DNA from: Methylocystis sp.
Lineage (GTDB): Bacteria > Pseudomonadota > Alphaproteobacteria > Rhizobiales > Beijerinckiaceae
DNA: 64,000 nucleotides
Assembly: GCA_020252485.1 (NCBI GenBank)
Contig: JADCCX010000036.1
Location: forward strand, 62,001-126,000
Direction of reading: 5' to 3'
This document shows positions 41,516 through 49,891 of the stretch, piece after piece. Within the stretch, counting starts at the first letter, position 1, and each line of letters starts with the position of its first letter. The translations under genes and the position numbers were made by a program. Below the pieces are notes generated by a model. The model did no database searches and was not told the DNA's origin. It saw only the letters and a list, made by a program, of their open reading frames with translations.

Positions 41516-42103
41516 ATGCCCCACCTTTCCCGCCGATTCGTCCTCTTGTCCGGTGCGGCTTCGTCGGCATTGACGGTTGCCGGTTGCGGCGGCGGTTCTG
41601 CGCCGACGACCTTCGACCTCTCCCCCGCCGGCGCGGCCAAACGGTATGTCGGCGGTCCCACGATCGTCGTGCCGGAGCCGACCACGATCTTCGCTCTGGA
41701 CAGCGAGCGTATCGTCATCCGCACATCGGCCGGCGATCTCGCCTATCTTTCGCGCGCGCAATGGTCAGACCGGCTGCCGCGCCTCTTCCAGGCCCGGCTC
41801 ATCCAGACCTTCGAGAACCAGGGACGGCCCGCCGTGGGCCGTCCCGTGGATAGGCTCAGCTCCAGCTATCAGCTTCTTATCGATATCCGCTCCTTCGAGG
41901 CTCGCGAAGCAAACCGCGACGGTTACATCGAGGTGGCCGCGAAGATCGTGACGACAGCCTCCGGAAATGTCCGCAAGGCGCAGCTCTTTTCCGCCAGCAC
42001 GCCCGTGGCTGCGCTGGATGGCAGCGGCGTAACGGCCGCTCTTGATGCTTCCCTGGGGAAGGTGCTGCTCGATATCACGGCCTGGACGGCTGCGCCGGGC
42101 TAG
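41516..42103 (+). CDS. ABC-type transport auxiliary lipoprotein (PqiC/MlaD-partner family)
   Basis: A 195-residue lipoprotein. RRFVLLSGAASSALTVAGCGGG contains the lipobox VAGC, preceded by an RR pair. The mature part (TFDLSPA..., VVPEPTTIFALDSERIVIRTSAGDLAYLSRAQWSDRLPRLFQARLIQTFENQG) matches the ABC-type transport auxiliary lipoprotein domain found in operons for MCE proteins. It should be the outer-membrane-linked component of the lipid transporter encoded by the three preceding genes. Confidence 0.88.
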   Translation: MPHLSRRFVLLSGAASSALTVAGCGGGSAPTTFDLSPAGAAKRYVGGPTIVVPEPTTIFALDSERIVIRTSAGDLAYLSRAQWSDRLPRLFQARLIQTFENQGRPAVGRPVDRLSSSYQLLIDIRSFEAREANRDGYIEVAAKIVTTASGNVRKAQLFSASTPVAALDGSGVTAALDASLGKVLLDITAWTAAPG

Positions 42104-42139
42104 ATCGGCAGCCTCCGTCCCTGCGGTTCCATCTCATCG

Positions 42140-42254
42140 CGCCATGCACTGGAGCATTTTCCGAAGAAGTGGATGCCGGTTCTTCGAAAGAAAATGCGGT
42201 AAATCAAGAGCTTAGAGCGGCCGATCTGATTCAGTCAGATCGGCAACCGCTCTA
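42140..42254. repeat. Intergenic repeat with terminator-like hairpin
   Basis: It starts with the dispersed TTCCATCTCATCGCGCCAT string (about 42127), then GGAGCATTTTCCGAAGAAG and its inverted partner CTTCGAAAGAAAATGC. It ends in a hairpin with arms AGAGCGG...GATCTGA and TCAGATC...CCGCTCT (about 42213-42254). This is a known class of Rhizobiales repeat and here separates the convergent lipoprotein and giant coiled-coil genes, where it may terminate both. Confidence 0.75.
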
Positions 42255-42261
42255 GCCTTGA

Positions 42262-45200
42262 TCAGTCGAAGCGTCCCGCCGCATGGGCCAGCATCGTGTA
42301 GACCTTGCCCGTATCCGACATGAGATAGGACCGCGCCAGCGCGCCGTCACGATCTTCAGCGGCGACATCCTTCAACAGCCGTTCGAATTCCTCAATGTAC
42401 CGGTCAATCGTACCGCGGAAGTCGCCATCACGGCGATAACGGCGGCGAACCTCATCGAAGGTCTGCTGACCCTGCAGCGTATAGAGCCGGCGCGAGAACA
42501 CATTGCGCTCGCCGACGGTGTAGCTCGCCCAGGCATCGGCAACCGCATCGGTATCGACGAGCCGCGCGATATCCCCGGAGATCGCATCAAGCGCGCCAAG
42601 GCCGTTTTCGCTCGCGCGGTTCCGGGACGCCTTGGATTGGCTCTCATCGCCTGATGAGGCCTTGACGAGAAGCTCGGTCAGCCAACCGTCGCGTCCGCGG
42701 GCCGAAGCTGCGGCCTTGGCCGGGGGCGGCGGGGGCTCCGCGCGCGCCGGCGCCGGCCTTGGCGCGGGGCGGGCCGGCTGAGGCGCCGGTGCGGCGCGCA
42801 GGGCCGGCGCCGCAGCGGCCACGTCCAGTCCTGAACGTTCGACGAGGCTGTTCAGCTCGTTCAACGCATTAAGCTGTTCGCCAACGGCGCGCTTGATGGC
42901 GCTGGTCTGCGCCTTCAGCTCCCGCGGCATGCTGAGGCTGCCGCGGCTGATCTCGTTGCGCGTCGCTTCCAGCTCCTGCGAGATTTCGGCCGTCATCACC
43001 CGCAATTGCTCGGCGGTTTCGCGGAAGCGTTCACGCTCCTTGGCGGAGAGGTTTCGGATCAGCTCATACTGCTCCGCGATCTGCTGGTTTGCGGCTTCCG
43101 ATGTGCCAAGCAGGGTCGTGTTGACTTCGCGGGCCCGCTGCTCGGCCGAGGCGAGGCTTTCCTGCAGCAATTGCTCGTAGCCCCGCAGCATGGATTCCAT
43201 CTCCGCGCTGCGATCGCCGATGGCGGTTACCAGCCGCTGCAGCTCCTCGTGCTTCATATCGAGCGCCGAATCCATCCGGGACTGGGCGGCCGCCATCTCC
43301 TTGGCCGCCTGGCTCAGCGCCAATCCCTGTGCCAGAATGCTCTGACCCAGGTTGTTGGCCTCGGTCAGCACCCCGCCGGAGACGTTGCGCAGCACATCGA
43401 TCTGCTGCTCCACCTTGGTCGCTGTCCTGGCCGTATCCTCAATGATCTGGCCCATCGAGGTTTCGAGCTGGCGGACCCGCACGGTCAGATCGCTTTCCAT
43501 CGACTCCAGATTGTTGGTTGCGGCGGACAGGATGTTGTTCAGCAACGAATTGGCCTCACCAAGGCGGCCAAGCACGTCCGTAATGTCGCCGGTGAGGCGC
43601 TTTTGCGCAGCGCCGAGTTCCTTGATCGATTGTTCGGCGCCGCCTGCGATGGCCGTATGAAGATTGTTCGTTGCGGCGTTGATGTGCTGCGCAAGCTCCT
43701 GGCCCTTCGCGCCAAGCACTTCCGCTGCGGCGCTCGCGCGGGATTCGATGCCGCGGATCACCGATTCGCCGACCTCCGCCACTTCCCGCGTGATGGCTTC
43801 GCCGCGGGCGCCAAGCTCGCCCACCAGGTTGCTGCCGCGCTCGACGAAGATCTTGTTGAGCTCATCCGTCCGCTGTCCGAGGACGGCGGCGATCTGGAAG
43901 CCCTTCTTGTCAATGACCTCCGACACGGTGTCGAGACGCCGGATGATCCGCTCCTCGAAATTGTCGACGCGGGTATCGAGCGTCGAGGCGATTTCAGTCA
44001 CCCGGTTGCCGAGGAGGGCATTGATCTCGCCTGCCTTGCCGCCGAGCACGACGCTGATCTCGTCGGCCTTGCCGCCGAGCACGACGCTGATCTCGTCGGC
44101 CTTGCCGCCGAGCACGACGCTGATTTCGTCGGCCTTGCCGCCAAGCAGAACGCTGATTTCGTCGGCCTTCGCCGTGAGGATGGCGGCGATCTGGACGGCG
44201 CGCCCGCCGAGCTGCTCGGTCATGGCCGAGGCGCTGCGGTTAATCGACTGATCGATCTCACGCGCCTTTGTGTCCATGGCCGCCGTGACATCCCTGCCGC
44301 CTTCGCCCATCAGCCGTGCGATCTCGATGGCGCGCTGCGACAACGTCTCGTTCAACTGCTGGCCACGGCGCTCGAGACCGGTATCGACGCGCTGGATCAA
44401 CTCGTCGAACGAGCCGCCGAGCAGCGTGGCGCGCTCCCTCGCGCGCTCGTCGAATGCCGCGATCTGCGCTTCGAGTGCCGCGGCCGTCGAATCCGTCTCG
44501 TAAGCCAGCCGCTCCACCAGAGTGGCGCCGTGGGTGGTGACGAGCGTTTCGACATTGACGAGCCGCACGCCGACGGTTTCATCGAACTGCGCCAGTTTCT
44601 CCGCGACGCCAAGCGAATGGCCTTCCAGCGTCGCCGCCAGGCTGCGGGCGTTCTCCGAAAGGGCCTCGTTGACCCGGTTGCCCTGTGTGGCGATCGCCAT
44701 CATGACGTCCCTGCCGCTGTCGGCAAGGCGCGCGGTCACAATGTCGGCGTGGCCATCGAGCGCCGCCTCGGCATGGCGCGTCTGGCTGTCGATCATCGCG
44801 GCGATCACGTGGCCGGCGCCCTCGAAGGCCGAGCGGGCATGGCCGACCTGATCCGAGATCAGCTGCGCAGCCTGATAACCGGTTGAAGCGATGCCTTCCT
44901 CGAGCGACTTGCCGTGGATGGTGATCGATTCGTTGATCCTGTCGCTGGTCTCCACAAGCCGGGTCGCGAGGCTGTCGCCGCGCGAGGTGACGGTCTCGGC
45001 GATGAGGGCGCCGGTTTCCTCAAGGCGCTGCGTGACTTCCGCACCGCGGATGCCGAGATCGATGACGAGGGCTTCGCCCGTCGCGCGCATCGTGTTGTTG
45101 ACGTCGGTCGCACGCTCGGTAATGGCGTCGATCAGCGAGCGGCCCGTCTGGTCGAGCGTATCGGCGACGGCCTGCGATTTCTCGCTGATCGACAGGATCA

Positions 45201-46599
45201 GGTTCGTGCCCGTCGCCTGCAGGGTTTCGGTCACGATGGCCGAGCGCTCCGTCATCGTGTCGATCAGCAGCGTACCGGTGCCCTGCAGCGCTTCATTCAC
45301 GTGCTGGGCGCGTTCGGTGATCGCTTGGACGAGCGTGCTGCCGGTCAGGTTCAGCGCATGGTTCACCGTCTCAGCGCTGGCGCTGAAATGACTGGTGACG
45401 GCATTGCCGGTGTTCTCGATCTGCGCCGTAACGGTATGGCCGCGGTCAGCGATTTCAGCCACGAGCCGCACGCCGCTATCGGTGATGGTGCGGGTGACGT
45501 CGAGGCTGGTCGCCGCGATCTTGTCATTGACGCTCTCGCCGGTGGTCGAAAGGCGATCGATCAGTTCGGAGGAGCGGACAGTGATCTGTTCGATCATCTG
45601 GTCACCGACGCGCGAGAGCGACGTGGCGATCTGCTCGCGGCGGTCGTCGAGCGCCGCCGTGACGCGGCCGCCCGCTTCGCTCACGGTATCCGTGATGCGC
45701 TGCGAAACGGTCTGCATGTCGGCGGCGAGATTCTCATGCGCGCCGCGGATGGCGGCCTGCACGGAGGCGGCGTTGACCTGGATCGCATCGCGCTGGCTGG
45801 CGAGCCCGTCGAGCAGCATGCGTATCTTGATCTCGTTGTCGGTGTAGGAGCGCTCGAGCTGCGACACCTCGGCATGCACCAGCGCCTCGAGCTCGCTGGC
45901 GCGGGCCACGGCGCGTTCGATGCCGTCGCCCATCGACGCGACCTCGCGGCGGATCGCCTGACCGAGCGAGAAGACGGAATCGGCGGCGATCGCTTCCGGC
46001 TGGGCGAGCCGCTGGGCGGCCTCCGCCATCGCCCTTGCCGCGATGCGCATCTCCTGCGCGCGGCGCAGCATGGCGGTGATCGCGAACATCAGGATCACGG
46101 GCAGCAGCGCCGCGACGGCGATGGCGACCAGGACCGCGGCGTCGGCCGGCGCCTGCAGGCCGCCGGCCGCCTGAACGGCGGGCAGATAGGTCAGCGATGC
46201 GAAATAGAAGACGATGCCCAACCAGCCGAGCGACAGCAGCAGCGCCAGCCAGAATGGCGCGCGGGAGGGCTTCTGCTGCAGGGCTGCGAGGACCACCGAG
46301 GCGTCGCGGCGGTCATCGTTGGCGGCGGCGCGGGGCGGCAGCGCCGGCGGCGCGGCTGCGGGCGATTCATCGGCCGCAGGTCCCGGCGAGAGTGTGGGGG
46401 AGGCGGGCTCGGCCAAGGGCTCCCTTGCCGGTCTGGCATCCGTCTTGATCTCGAGCTCGGGGGCATCGGCCTTGGGCAGCTTCGGCATCCTGGCGCGCAT
46501 GACGGGACCATCGGTCCCCGTCGCCTTGCCGTTGAGCGCTTCCTCGATCGCAGAAAGCGCAGCTTCCGCCGGATCCGGAGTCTTGCCTGCCTTGGCCAT
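42262..46599 (-). CDS. Giant two-helix coiled-coil protein resembling the growth pole ring (GPR) protein
   Basis: A 1,445-residue protein. An acidic/Pro-rich cytosolic N-terminus (about 1-112) is followed by two hydrophobic helices (about 115-141 and 154-178). Roughly 1,050 residues of heptad-rich, apolipoprotein-like sequence then have a visible periodicity of about 33 residues (units such as ITERA..VNEALQGTGTLLIDTMTE). A Pro/Ala-rich linker and a conserved-looking C-terminal domain follow (TLQGQQTFDEVRRRYRRDGDFRGTIDRYIEEFERLLKD...). This is the architecture of the Rhizobiales-specific GPR protein, reported as essential for polar growth in Agrobacterium; the assignment is by architecture from memory. 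The ATG at 46599 follows GAGGCGAGGCGAAC. Four consecutive perfect 33-bp units lie at 44033-44164. Confidence 0.75.
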   Translation of the reverse strand: MAKAGKTPDPAEAALSAIEEALNGKATGTDGPVMRARMPKLPKADAPELEIKTDARPAREPLAEPASPTLSPGPAADESPAAAPPALPPRAAANDDRRDASVVLAALQQKPSRAPFWLALLLSLGWLGIVFYFASLTYLPAVQAAGGLQAPADAAVLVAIAVAALLPVILMFAITAMLRRAQEMRIAARAMAEAAQRLAQPEAIAADSVFSLGQAIRREVASMGDGIERAVARASELEALVHAEVSQLERSYTDNEIKIRMLLDGLASQRDAIQVNAASVQAAIRGAHENLAADMQTVSQRITDTVSEAGGRVTAALDDRREQIATSLSRVGDQMIEQITVRSSELIDRLSTTGESVNDKIAATSLDVTRTITDSGVRLVAEIADRGHTVTAQIENTGNAVTSHFSASAETVNHALNLTGSTLVQAITERAQHVNEALQGTGTLLIDTMTERSAIVTETLQATGTNLILSISEKSQAVADTLDQTGRSLIDAITERATDVNNTMRATGEALVIDLGIRGAEVTQRLEETGALIAETVTSRGDSLATRLVETSDRINESITIHGKSLEEGIASTGYQAAQLISDQVGHARSAFEGAGHVIAAMIDSQTRHAEAALDGHADIVTARLADSGRDVMMAIATQGNRVNEALSENARSLAATLEGHSLGVAEKLAQFDETVGVRLVNVETLVTTHGATLVERLAYETDSTAAALEAQIAAFDERARERATLLGGSFDELIQRVDTGLERRGQQLNETLSQRAIEIARLMGEGGRDVTAAMDTKAREIDQSINRSASAMTEQLGGRAVQIAAILTAKADEISVLLGGKADEISVVLGGKADEISVVLGGKADEISVVLGGKAGEINALLGNRVTEIASTLDTRVDNFEERIIRRLDTVSEVIDKKGFQIAAVLGQRTDELNKIFVERGSNLVGELGARGEAITREVAEVGESVIRGIESRASAAAEVLGAKGQELAQHINAATNNLHTAIAGGAEQSIKELGAAQKRLTGDITDVLGRLGEANSLLNNILSAATNNLESMESDLTVRVRQLETSMGQIIEDTARTATKVEQQIDVLRNVSGGVLTEANNLGQSILAQGLALSQAAKEMAAAQSRMDSALDMKHEELQRLVTAIGDRSAEMESMLRGYEQLLQESLASAEQRAREVNTTLLGTSEAANQQIAEQYELIRNLSAKERERFRETAEQLRVMTAEISQELEATRNEISRGSLSMPRELKAQTSAIKRAVGEQLNALNELNSLVERSGLDVAAAAPALRAAPAPQPARPAPRPAPARAEPPPPPAKAAASARGRDGWLTELLVKASSGDESQSKASRNRASENGLGALDAISGDIARLVDTDAVADAWASYTVGERNVFSRRLYTLQGQQTFDEVRRRYRRDGDFRGTIDRYIEEFERLLKDVAAEDRDGALARSYLMSDTGKVYTMLAHAAGRFD
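44033..44164. repeat. Four tandem 33-bp units inside the giant coiled-coil gene
   Basis: Units of 33 bp at 44033-44065, 44066-44098, 44099-44131 and 44132-44164, nearly identical, encode ADEISVVLGGK/ADEISVLLGGK on the minus strand. Such near-identity at DNA level in a protein whose other repeats are diverged indicates recent expansion. Confidence 0.9.
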
Positions 46600-46843
46600 G
46601 TTCGCCTCGCCTCGATACACCATACAGGATCAGTCGGCTGCCGCTCCCTCGCCCCTTGCGGGGCAGCCACACCGGGAATGCGAAACAGCCTGAACATCTG
46701 ATCCTGGCCCGTGAAGGGCCAGCGTGCTTTGTAACAATGAAGCAGCCATCAGCGCAAACGTCCTGTTAATCTTTTGGAAAACTTCGTTAACGCATGTGGG
46801 CAGGCGGTGGATGAAGCGCCCGAAAGGCGCTAACGGACTGGTC

Positions 46844-47155
46844 ATGAATGCGCTTGTGGATATCGCCGCGCTCAACCGGCAGACGTTCGACGACGCCGAA
46901 ATCCGGCGCACGGTCATCGGGATGTTCCGCGAGCAGGCCCCGGTGGTGATGGCGGCGATCGAGGCGAGCGAAGGGGCGGCGCGGGCCGATGCGGCGCACC
47001 GCCTCAAGGGATCGGCCCTGTCGCTGGGGGCGGGCCCGCTCGCCAGGGCGGCGGGCGCGCTGGAAACGGCGCCGGACGACGCTGCCCTGCGCCACGCGCT
47101 GGCGGCGCTGCTGGCCGGGACGCTCGCGGCGCTCGGCGCAATCGAACCCGGCTGA
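46844..47155 (+). CDS. Hpt-domain phosphotransfer protein
   Basis: A 103-residue single-domain Hpt protein. The phosphorylatable His lies in AAHRLKGSALSLGAGPLARAAG, which matches the Hpt consensus HxLKGsa...lGa. It relays phosphate between a hybrid sensor kinase and a response regulator; neither is encoded nearby. The ATG at 46844 is preferred; 46811 would add 11 residues. It is divergent from the giant coiled-coil gene and shares its promoter region. Confidence 0.85.
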   Translation: MNALVDIAALNRQTFDDAEIRRTVIGMFREQAPVVMAAIEASEGAARADAAHRLKGSALSLGAGPLARAAGALETAPDDAALRHALAALLAGTLAALGAIEPG

Positions 47156-47267
47156 GGCGGCGTTTTCCATCTCGTCAGATGCGTCGCTGTCAGCTAGAGC
47201 ATGCTTTAGAACCCAGCCTTCACTGCTCCCGCCGCAGCGTTTCCAGCGGCGCAATCGAGGTCTTCTT

Positions 47268-47588
47268 ATGCCGACGATCACCTTCATCGACGCCGCAGGC
47301 ACGGCGCGCTCCGTCGAGGCCGACAATGGTTCGACGGTCATGGAAGCCGCGATCCGCAGCAGCATTCCCGGCATCGAGGCGGAATGCGGCGGCGCCTGCG
47401 CCTGCGCCACCTGCCATGTCTATGTCGCGGAGGAATGGACCGCGAAGGTAGGAAAGCCGCAGCCGATGGAGGATGACATGCTCGATTTCGCCTTCGACGT
47501 GCGCCCGGTCTCGCGGCTCTCCTGCCAGATCAAGGTCAAGCCCGAGCTCGACGGCCTGATCGTCACGACACCGGCGAAGCAGGGATAG
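47268..47588 (+). CDS. 2Fe-2S ferredoxin (adrenodoxin/FdxB type)
   Basis: A 106-residue ferredoxin. The cluster ligands are in EAECGGACACATCHVYV (C-x5-C-x2-C) and, near the end, SRLSCQIKV supplies the fourth Cys. Features such as EDDMLDFAFDVRPVSRLSCQ are typical of the adrenodoxin-like subgroup that donates electrons to P450s or to iron-sulfur assembly. The ATG at 47268 gives the canonical MPTITFIDAAG start. Confidence 0.95.
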   Translation: MPTITFIDAAGTARSVEADNGSTVMEAAIRSSIPGIEAECGGACACATCHVYVAEEWTAKVGKPQPMEDDMLDFAFDVRPVSRLSCQIKVKPELDGLIVTTPAKQG

Positions 47589-47612
47589 GCCGACCTCCGG
47601 CCGCGTCATTCT

Positions 47613-48209
47613 CTATTGCGAAGGCGGCGTTGCGGTTCTCGGCAGCACATCCTCCGGGATCCGGTCCACGGTGAAACCGCGCGGGCGGTTCCGGCCGAGA
47701 TAACGGACGGTCCACCAGGCGAAATAGGCCGTCAGCGCGCCGGTGATCATGGCGACGGGCAGCGTCCCGTTCAGCACGGCCTGGCCGGTCACGATGGCGA
47801 GCGCGGCAATGGCGAGGAGGCCGGCGGCGGCCGTGGCCAGATGCAGCCAGCGCGGCATGCCGGCCTGCAGCAGCACGCCGGGGTTGGCCGCATGCACCTC
47901 GCCGATCAGCCGTCCGACGAAGCGCCGGTAGGGCTCATCCTGCCGCTCCATATCGACGAGGCTCTTCCAGGAGAGATTGGTGAGCGAGACGGTGTGTTTG
48001 TCGCGCCGGTAGAGCTTGGCCAGATAGCCCTCGTTGGTGGTGTTGCGCGGCCGGTAGACGAGGCGGATGAGCACGATGTCGCGATAGGGAAAATCACCCG
48101 AGCGCCGCCCCTGATCGACATGCAGATGGTCGCGGAAAAGCGTGAACTCCGCCTCCTGCGCATAGGGCTTGGCGCGGTGGCTGTAGCGGGCGATTGGCTG
48201 GTCCGGCAT
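47613..48209 (-). CDS. Hypothetical membrane protein
   Basis: A 198-residue protein. The first half is soluble (ARYSHRAKPYAQEAEFTLFRDHLHVDQGRRSGDFPYRDIVLIRLVYRPRNTTNEGYLAKLYRR), resembling a PH-like beta domain; two adjacent hydrophobic helices follow (LHLATAAAGLLAIAALAIVTG and PVAMITGALTAYFAWWTVRYL). No established function. The ATG at 48209 is preferred over an upstream codon at 48293. Confidence 0.65.
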   Translation of the reverse strand: MPDQPIARYSHRAKPYAQEAEFTLFRDHLHVDQGRRSGDFPYRDIVLIRLVYRPRNTTNEGYLAKLYRRDKHTVSLTNLSWKSLVDMERQDEPYRRFVGRLIGEVHAANPGVLLQAGMPRWLHLATAAAGLLAIAALAIVTGQAVLNGTLPVAMITGALTAYFAWWTVRYLGRNRPRGFTVDRIPEDVLPRTATPPSQ

Positions 48210-48294
48210 TGCGGCGTTCTGGCGGGGAACGGCCGCCTTGGCAAGGGCGCGGAGCAAGGACGCGGACCGCTGGCGGCGGACGTTCGAAACCATG

Positions 48295-48317
48295 CCTTAA
48301 CCATGATCCGCCATGGT
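48295..48317. promoter_or_regulatory. TTAACCAT-containing inverted repeat, second copy
   Basis: TTAACCAT (48297-48304) with CCATGGT about 6 bp later forms a palindromic box matching that at 1631-1653 at 21 of 23 positions. It lies between the divergent membrane-protein gene and the CxxCxxCC gene (start 48336, itself within ATGGTTAA). A CtrA-like site is the best guess. Confidence 0.4.
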
Positions 48318-48335
48318 GCCTGCCAAGGAAACGGC

Positions 48336-48902
48336 ATGGTTAACAGAACATCAACCGCGATGACCGACGCAACCGCCACCCCCCTCCAGCGCTCCTGCGG
48401 CGCCTGCACCATGTGCTGCAAAGTCTATGATGTGCCGCCTATTGACAACAAGCCGCGCGGCCAGTGGTGCAAGCATTGCAAACCAGGCCGGGGCTGCGGC
48501 ATCTGGGAAACGCGCCCGCAATTCTGCCGCGACTTTCATTGCCACTGGATTTACGACCTCTCCTTCGGCGAGGAATGGAAGCCGGAACGCAGCAAGCTGG
48601 TGATGAACTATCGCCCCAACGAGAATGCCTTCGTGGTGATGGTGGATCCGGGCGCACCCGGCGCCTGGCTGCGCGAGCCCTATCACAGCAGCCTGCGGGC
48701 TCTGGCGGGCAGGCTGGCGCAACAGCGGCATGCGCTCGAGATCGTTATCAACCATGATACGACGGTCATTACCCCGACGCGGGATTTCCCGGTGGGCAGC
48801 AAGGCCGACGCGCTCGAATTCAAATGGGCGGAACGCAACACGCCGTCCGGACCGACATACGAATTGATCGGCGTGATCGTAAAGACGCTGCGTCTCGCTT
48901 GA
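48336..48902 (+). CDS. YkgJ-like CxxCxxCC (zinc/iron-chelating) family protein
   Basis: A 188-residue protein with SCGACTMCCKVYDV, then WCKHCKPGRGCGIWETRPQFCRDFHCHW. The clustered cysteines are those of the YkgJ/CxxCxxCC family, thought to bind zinc or an iron-sulfur centre; the function is not established. AAGGAA at 48325-48330 supports the ATG at 48336. It is convergent with the flagellin gene across a strong hairpin. Confidence 0.85.
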   Translation: MVNRTSTAMTDATATPLQRSCGACTMCCKVYDVPPIDNKPRGQWCKHCKPGRGCGIWETRPQFCRDFHCHWIYDLSFGEEWKPERSKLVMNYRPNENAFVVMVDPGAPGAWLREPYHSSLRALAGRLAQQRHALEIVINHDTTVITPTRDFPVGSKADALEFKWAERNTPSGPTYELIGVIVKTLRLA

Positions 48903-48929
48903 TCGATACCCCCGGGACATCAAATGACA

Positions 48930-48953
48930 AAGGCGGGGATAGCTCCCCGCCTT
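48930..48953. terminator. Bidirectional terminator between the CxxCxxCC and flagellin genes
   Basis: Perfect arms AAGGCGGGGA and TCCCCGCCTT around a 4-base loop, about 30 bp after both convergent stops. The A/T flanks (AA.../...TT) are short, but the stem is strong and position fits shared termination. Confidence 0.8.
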
Positions 48954-48979
48954 CGCTTGTTCTTTTGAAGCGGTCTGGA

Positions 48980-49891
48980 TCAGAAGAGACGCAGGATCGC
49001 CTGATCCGAACGGGAAGCCAGCGAGAGGGCCTGAACGGCCAGCTGCTGCTTTGTCTGCAGAGCGGAGAGGTTCGCGCCTTCCTCGTTGATGTCGGCGAGG
49101 GTCAGGTAATCCGCGGCGCCGTTGACGTTGCGGACATAGGCCTTGGTATAGTCCTGACGGATCTGGATCGCCGACGCCTGAACCGACACGTTCGAAGCGG
49201 CCGTCTGAACCCTCACAAGTGTGGCGGTCACGTTCGAGATGAACGTATCGAGGATACCGTTACCGGTGCCTGCGGTGTCCCAGTTGCCGCCGTAGGTGAA
49301 GGTCTGCGCCTGACCGGCAGTGGTGGTTGCCAGAATTCCGTCCGTAGCGGTCGCAAAGTTGGCGAAGCCGGCCGCACTGTTGAACCGGGCATCGACGGGG
49401 ACCAGCGTGATCTTCGTCTGGGCCGCGCCGGTCGAGACGTTGGTTACGACCACCGTTGAAGCCGGAACGGTGGCATCCGTCTGGAACAGGGTCGAGCCGT
49501 TGAAGCTGCCGTCGTAGGCAATACGAGCAACCTGGTTCAGCTGTTCTGCGACCTGTGCGCCGATAATGTCGCGGTTAACGTCCGTTTCACCGAGGTTCCG
49601 CGCACCACGGGCAAGAGCCTGAGCGGACTCAAGAAGCTTGCGCATGCTGTCGAGGGCCGAGTTCGTCCGCTGCACAACGCGAAGGCCGTTGTCCATCGAG
49701 TCGAGAAGGTTGCTGTAGTCACGGCCCTCCTTATAGAAGTTCTGGGCAGTGAAGTAGGAACGGGCATTGTCGATCGCGTCATTGACCTTCTTGCCGGTCG
49801 CCAAACGCTTGTTGGCCTGATCGATGCCTGCCTGGACGTCGCCGATCGAATACAGCGCAGTCTTCATGCCGGTGGAAAGAGAGATAGACAT
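48980..49891 (-). CDS. Flagellin
   Basis: A 303-residue flagellin with conserved ends: N-terminal D0/D1 helices (MSISLSTGMKTALYSIGDVQAGIDQANKRLATGKKVNDAIDNARSYFTAQ...) and C-terminal D0/D1 (QASAIQIRQDYTKAYVRNVNGAADYLTLADINEEGANLSALQTKQQLAVQALSLASRSDQAILRLF). The variable D2 region between is short. The ATG at 49891 follows AGGAG. Among alphaproteobacteria this class has several flagellin copies; only one is here. Confidence 0.93.
   Translation of the reverse strand: MSISLSTGMKTALYSIGDVQAGIDQANKRLATGKKVNDAIDNARSYFTAQNFYKEGRDYSNLLDSMDNGLRVVQRTNSALDSMRKLLESAQALARGARNLGETDVNRDIIGAQVAEQLNQVARIAYDGSFNGSTLFQTDATVPASTVVVTNVSTGAAQTKITLVPVDARFNSAAGFANFATATDGILATTTAGQAQTFTYGGNWDTAGTGNGILDTFISNVTATLVRVQTAASNVSVQASAIQIRQDYTKAYVRNVNGAADYLTLADINEEGANLSALQTKQQLAVQALSLASRSDQAILRLF

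Noticed and set aside
44033-44164. Possible CRISPR-like array because of regular 33-bp repeats
   Set aside because: The units are contiguous without spacers and encode in-frame protein repeats.
43006-46701. Two long plus-strand frames opposite the giant coiled-coil gene
   Set aside because: Both reflect the low stop frequency of a repetitive GC-rich gene; the minus strand has the membrane helices, heptads and a good start.
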